Source of the DNA: CAZESH01 sp964514665
GTDB lineage: Bacteria > Bacillota > Bacilli > Paenibacillales > KCTC-25726
DNA: 9,417 nt
Direction: 5' to 3'
NCBI GenBank assembly: GCA_964514665.1
Contig: CAZESH010000162.1
Span: 1-9,417, forward strand
Shown here one piece after another: positions 6,274 through 9,417 of the stretch (the first letter of the stretch is position 1; each line of letters begins with the position of its first letter). The notes below the pieces were generated by a model. The model ran no database searches. It was not told the origin of the DNA and saw only the letters and a list, made by a program, of their open reading frames with translations. Both the position numbers and the translations under genes were made by a program.

Positions 6274-7206
6274 ATGTCCGCAATCGATCTAGTCGACATG
6301 AAGGCGGCAGCCGAAAACCAAGGCTTCGCCAAACCGAAGAAACCGCCCGCAAAGCGCTTGCTGCTGCCGGCAATCGTGTATGTTGCCGTGGTCACCCAGA
6401 TTCCATTTTTGATCACGATCTATTTGAGCCTGCAAAAGTGGAATTTGATGCGTCCGGACCAGGGCATTGCGTTCAGCGGCTTGCACAATTTTGCCGCTGT
6501 TTTGAGTCAGTCCTATTTTTACAAGGTGGTATGGAATACAACGCAGATGACGGTATTATCCCTGCTGATTTGTCTGGTCTTGGGCATGGTGCTGGCGCTG
6601 TTGCTGAACCGCCCGTTTATCGGCAGGGGATTTGTCCGCACCTTGATCATCTCGCCGTTTTTTGTCATGCCGGCGGTATCGGGCATCATTTGGAAAACGA
6701 TGTTTTTTAATCCGAACTTTGGTTTTAGCGCATATATTTCCCGCTTGTTCGGACAGACGCCGGTCGATTGGCTGGGGCAGCATCCGCTGCTCATGATCGT
6801 GCTTATGATATCCTGGCAGTGGATGCCTTTCTTCATGCTGGTGCTGCTCGCGGGACTGCAATCGGTTCAGCATGAATTGCTGGAAGCCTCCCATTTGGAC
6901 GGGGCCACCAAACTGCAGCAGTTTCATTATGTGATTTTTCCCCATCTGCTAAGGTATATCGAGGTGGCGATGCTGCTGGGATTGATTTTCATCCTTCAGG
7001 CATTCGGAGAAATTTACGTCAGCACTTCCGGCGGTCCGGGCTACGCCTCGACGAACTTGACCTTCCTCGTATTCCGCACGGGCTTTCAGGGCTGGGATGT
7101 CGGCGGGGCCTCCGCTGTTGGCGTGCTGATTGTCATTCTCACCTTGATTTTGATGACCTTTCTGTTTAAATTTCTGCGCCGCGTATTTGGAGGTGAATTA
7201 TCATGA
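6274..7206 (+). CDS. Polyol ABC transporter permease, SmoF/MtlF-like
   Basis: Inner of the two membrane subunits of the importer. Starting at ATG 6274 it is 310 aa, six bases after GAAGGAG (6261-6267); an in-frame ATG at 6268 abuts that site, and a TTG at 6193 would put the intercistronic hairpin inside the gene. After a hydrophilic cytoplasmic N-terminus (1-28) there are six membrane segments, roughly 29-51, 92-112, 126-146, 172-195, 232-250 and 277-300. The EAA loop that contacts the ATPase is at 204-223: EASHLDGA, then FHYVIFPHL, with G210 and P223 in place. FGEIYVSTSGGPGYAST (244-260) is typical of sugar permeases of the MalF/SmoF group. The stop overlaps the next start as ATGA, so the two permeases are translationally coupled, as expected for a heterodimer. 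Confidence 0.92.
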   Translation: MSAIDLVDMKAAAENQGFAKPKKPPAKRLLLPAIVYVAVVTQIPFLITIYLSLQKWNLMRPDQGIAFSGLHNFAAVLSQSYFYKVVWNTTQMTVLSLLICLVLGMVLALLLNRPFIGRGFVRTLIISPFFVMPAVSGIIWKTMFFNPNFGFSAYISRLFGQTPVDWLGQHPLLMIVLMISWQWMPFFMLVLLAGLQSVQHELLEASHLDGATKLQQFHYVIFPHLLRYIEVAMLLGLIFILQAFGEIYVSTSGGPGYASTNLTFLVFRTGFQGWDVGGASAVGVLIVILTLILMTFLFKFLRRVFGGELS

Positions 7207-8018
7207 AAAGTTTCATATCCTTGCTGCTGACGGTGATAACCTTTGTTTTTGCCATCGTATATTTCTTTCCCGTCCTGCTGATGCTGATCACCGGCTTCAA
7301 AACGGAAGGAGAGGCGATCAACATGCCGCCCACCTTCTGGTTTCATCCGACATTGGAAAACTTCCGCGAAATTTTTCATTCAGGAGCGGGCGCTTTCTTG
7401 GCTAACTCCGCTTTGGTTTCCATGGTCTCGACGGTGCTGGCGCTGCTTTTGGGCGTACCGGCGGCTTACGCGCTGGCGATGTTCAGATTGGGCAAGGCCG
7501 ATGACATTCTCTTCTGGTTCATTTCCACCAAAATGCTGCCGGCGGTAGGCGTTCTTGTGCCGGTTTATCTGCTGTTCAAAAACATGGGACTGCTCGATTC
7601 GCAAATTTCCCTGATCATCCTGTATACGGCGATGAACGTGCCGCTGGCCGTTTGGATGATGCGTTCTTTCTTCAAAGACATTCCTTACGATTTGATTGAA
7701 GCTTATCAGGTGGACGGCGCTTCCGGTCTGAATGGGTTCTATCGCGTTACCCTGCCGCTGGTGAAGCCGGGAATCGCTTCAACCGCGCTCCTGTGCCTTG
7801 TGTTCGCCTGGAATGAATTTTTGTTCGGGGTAAGCATGACTTATACCCAAGCGGCCACAATGCCGGTCTATATGTCGTCTTATATGACGCAGGAAGGGTT
7901 GTTCTGGGCCAAAATGTCCGCCGTGGCGTCGGTGGCTGTCGTTCCCGCTCTTATATTCGGATGGTTGACGCAAAAGCAGCTCGTTCGCGGCCTGACCATG
8001 GGCGCTGTAAAAGGATAG
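7203..8018 (+). CDS. Polyol ABC transporter permease, SmoG/MtlG-like
   Basis: Second membrane subunit, 271 aa. The ATG at 7203 overlaps the previous stop and follows GGAGGTG by a normal spacing. Six membrane segments are visible at about 6-30, 67-92, 104-126, 135-157, 190-212 and 238-258. The EAA loop is at 166-185: EAYQVDGASGLNGFYRVTLP, with D171-G172 and P185, followed by LVKPGIAST as in MalG/SmoG relatives. AWNEFLFGVSMT (202-213) and the C-terminal LTQKQLVRGLTMGAVKG are also characteristic of this group. No ATP-binding subunit gene follows immediately; the next gene is a dehydrogenase 12 nt on. Many Gram-positive sugar importers share a single MsmX-type ATPase encoded elsewhere, which would fit. 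Confidence 0.92.
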   Translation: MKSFISLLLTVITFVFAIVYFFPVLLMLITGFKTEGEAINMPPTFWFHPTLENFREIFHSGAGAFLANSALVSMVSTVLALLLGVPAAYALAMFRLGKADDILFWFISTKMLPAVGVLVPVYLLFKNMGLLDSQISLIILYTAMNVPLAVWMMRSFFKDIPYDLIEAYQVDGASGLNGFYRVTLPLVKPGIASTALLCLVFAWNEFLFGVSMTYTQAATMPVYMSSYMTQEGLFWAKMSAVASVAVVPALIFGWLTQKQLVRGLTMGAVKG

Positions 8019-8030
8019 GGGGTAAAGTTT

Positions 8031-9089
8031 ATGTCTGAGACCATGTCTGCCGCAGTACTGGATCAACCTTTTTCCATTACCGTCCGGCAAATTCCCCGCC
8101 CGCTTCCGGGTACGGATGAAGCGCTGGTTCGCGTTCATTGCATCGGGATTTGCGGATCGGACGTTCATTATTATGAGTTCGGACGCATCGGCCGCTATAT
8201 CGTGGAGAATCCGATCATACTCGGTCATGAACTGGCAGGAGAGATTGTGGAAGTGGGGGGTAATGTAAAAAATGTTGCAGTGGGCGATCGTGTCGCCGTT
8301 GAACCCGGTGTGACCTGCGGCCGCTGTGATTACTGCAAATCCGGCCGTTATAATCTCTGCCCCGATGTGCAGTTTATGGCGACGCCGCCGCATCATGGGG
8401 CATGGGCTGAGTATGTGGCGGTAAGAAGCGATTTTCTCTATAAATTGCCGGACACGATGAGTTATGAGCAGGGCGCGCTGCTGGAGCCGTTGTCCGTTGG
8501 CATGTATGCGATGGCCAGGGGGAGGGTAAAGCCTTCAGACCGAATTCTTGTACAAGGGCTGGGTCCCATCGGGTTATTGGCGATTCAGGCGGCGCGCATG
8601 TATGGTGTAAGCGAGATCTATGCCAGCGATGGTGTGCCGCTGCGACGTGAACTGGCCAAGGAGCTGGGCGCCAAGCTGATTCTTGATCCTTTCGCGGGAG
8701 ACGTGCAGGAGCAATTGATGCGGTATACGGACGAAGGAATCGATGTCATCGTGGAAACGTCCGGAAACGCCCGCGCCATCGCCGGTACGGTGAAGCTTGC
8801 AAAACGGGGGGGCCGTATCGTCCTGATCGGTCTGCCGATTCAAAATGAGATTCCGTTCGACATTGCCGGACTGATCGACGCGGAACTTGATGTTCTGGGT
8901 ATTTTTCGCTACGCCAACACCTATCCTTCCACAATTCGGATGCTTGGAGGCGGTTGCCGGCCGATTGAAAAAATCATTACCCATAAGTTTTCGCTTGAGC
9001 GAATTCAAGAAGCCGTTGAATTGGCTCGCACCAAAAAAGATAAAAGCGTCAAGACTATGATTTATCCAAATGGAGGTAGAGAGAAATGA
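8031..9089 (+). CDS. gutB: Zinc-dependent sorbitol/L-iditol 2-dehydrogenase, GutB-like
   Basis: Medium-chain dehydrogenase of 352 aa that should oxidise the imported polyol at C2 to a ketose (sorbitol to fructose), in the cytoplasm, with NAD. Catalytic zinc ligands are C41 (GICGSDVHYY), H66 and E67 (GHE), and E152 of LLEP. The structural zinc cysteines C96, C99, C102 and C110 are all present in CGRCDYCKSGRYNLC. The Rossmann motif GLGPIGL (176-182) is followed by D200, which favours NAD over NADP. EPGVTCGRC, YNLCPDVQFMATPP, GLPIQNEIP and GIFRYANTYP match B. subtilis GutB as I remember it. The ATG follows AGGGGGT (8017-8023) by seven bases, 12 nt after the permease stop. The stop overlaps the next start (ATGA at 9086-9089). 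Xylitol or another polyol could be the physiological substrate, since this group is broad. Confidence 0.92.
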   Translation: MSETMSAAVLDQPFSITVRQIPRPLPGTDEALVRVHCIGICGSDVHYYEFGRIGRYIVENPIILGHELAGEIVEVGGNVKNVAVGDRVAVEPGVTCGRCDYCKSGRYNLCPDVQFMATPPHHGAWAEYVAVRSDFLYKLPDTMSYEQGALLEPLSVGMYAMARGRVKPSDRILVQGLGPIGLLAIQAARMYGVSEIYASDGVPLRRELAKELGAKLILDPFAGDVQEQLMRYTDEGIDVIVETSGNARAIAGTVKLAKRGGRIVLIGLPIQNEIPFDIAGLIDAELDVLGIFRYANTYPSTIRMLGGGCRPIEKIITHKFSLERIQEAVELARTKKDKSVKTMIYPNGGREK

Positions 9090-9417
9090 AAGCTCTTGTG
9101 ATTGAAAAACCCCGTCACGCTGTGATAAAGGAAGTGCCGTATCCGGCTCCCGCAGCGGGAGAAATTACGATTCAAGTGAAAAGAGTAGGGATATGCGGTA
9201 CCGATCTTCATATTTATGCCGGCGAGTTCATATCGCCTTATCCGATCATCCCCGGGCATGAATTTTCGGGAATTGTCCATGAAGTGGGAGAGGGGGTCAC
9301 AAGCTTTAAAGCTGGAGATCGTGTAAGCGCAGATCCATCGTTGTTTTGCAGAGCGTGTGCCTTTTGCCTTTCCCATAGGGGGAATCATTGCGAAAATTGG
9401 GGTGCATTGGGCAATAC
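9086..9417 (+). CDS. Second zinc-dependent polyol/alcohol dehydrogenase, 3'-truncated by window edge
   Basis: ATG at 9086 overlaps the previous stop and follows GGAGGT (9072-9077) by eight bases. The frame is open to the window end, giving 110 residues of an expected ~340. It shows the GroES-like N-terminus of medium-chain dehydrogenases: catalytic zinc ligands C37 (GICGTDLHIYAG) and H58-E59 (PGHEFSG), the GDRV motif, and structural zinc cysteines C88, C91, C94 and C102 (CRACAFC..HRGNHC). The nucleotide-binding domain is outside the window. It is clearly different from the preceding dehydrogenase (HIYAG instead of HYYEFG, and no EPGVTCG), so it is not a recent duplicate. Coupling in the operon suggests it acts on a related polyol, on another carbon of the same one, or on a downstream intermediate. 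Substrate cannot be named. Confidence 0.9.
   Translation, partial: MKALVIEKPRHAVIKEVPYPAPAAGEITIQVKRVGICGTDLHIYAGEFISPYPIIPGHEFSGIVHEVGEGVTSFKAGDRVSADPSLFCRACAFCLSHRGNHCENWGALGN

Overview
The window looks like chromosomal DNA of a low-to-mid GC Gram-positive, most likely Bacillales and probably Paenibacillus-like. The reasons are strong GGAGG-type ribosome binding sites, GTG and TTG starts, lipobox signal peptides, an ABC sugar importer with no ATPase gene beside it, and best remembered resemblance to Bacillus/Paenibacillus families. This placement is inference from memory; no search was run.

Layout. (1) Positions 1-1513, + strand: the C-terminal ~88% of a PTS Enzyme I, cut by the left edge. 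(2) 1514-1706: non-coding, with an inverted repeat in which two left arms compete for one right arm. (3) 1707-2486, - strand: a decayed gene of the YcgQ/TIGR03943 membrane-protein family. It keeps a good RBS and TTG start but has two apparent frameshifts and lacks its C-terminal domain. (4) 2529-3434, - strand: a single-pass membrane protein with a J-like N-terminus that lacks the HPD motif and an outward-facing C-terminal domain. It lies just upstream of the decayed gene, probably in the same transcript. (5) 3582-4397, + strand: a C39-like cysteine peptidase lipoprotein, followed by what looks like a frameshifted C-terminal tail. (6) 4720 to the right edge, + strand: a polyol operon.

The polyol operon is the clearest functional unit. 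It holds a lipoprotein solute-binding protein of the SmoE/MtlE type, two SmoF/SmoG-type permeases, a GutB-like sorbitol (L-iditol) 2-dehydrogenase, and the start of a second zinc-dependent dehydrogenase. Three junctions are tight: two ATGA overlaps and one 12-nt gap. A GC-rich hairpin lies between the binding-protein gene and the permeases and probably sets a high binding-protein:permease ratio. The predicted pathway imports a hexitol or related polyol without phosphorylation and oxidises it to a ketose. The ATPase is either further downstream, outside the window, or a shared MsmX-type protein.

I found no RNA genes, CRISPR array, insertion sequence or phage feature. The most unusual parts are the J-like/TM/extracellular protein with its broken YcgQ-like neighbour, the cluster of apparent frameshifts between 1.7 and 4.5 kb (decay or sequencing error), and small deviations around the Enzyme I active sites.
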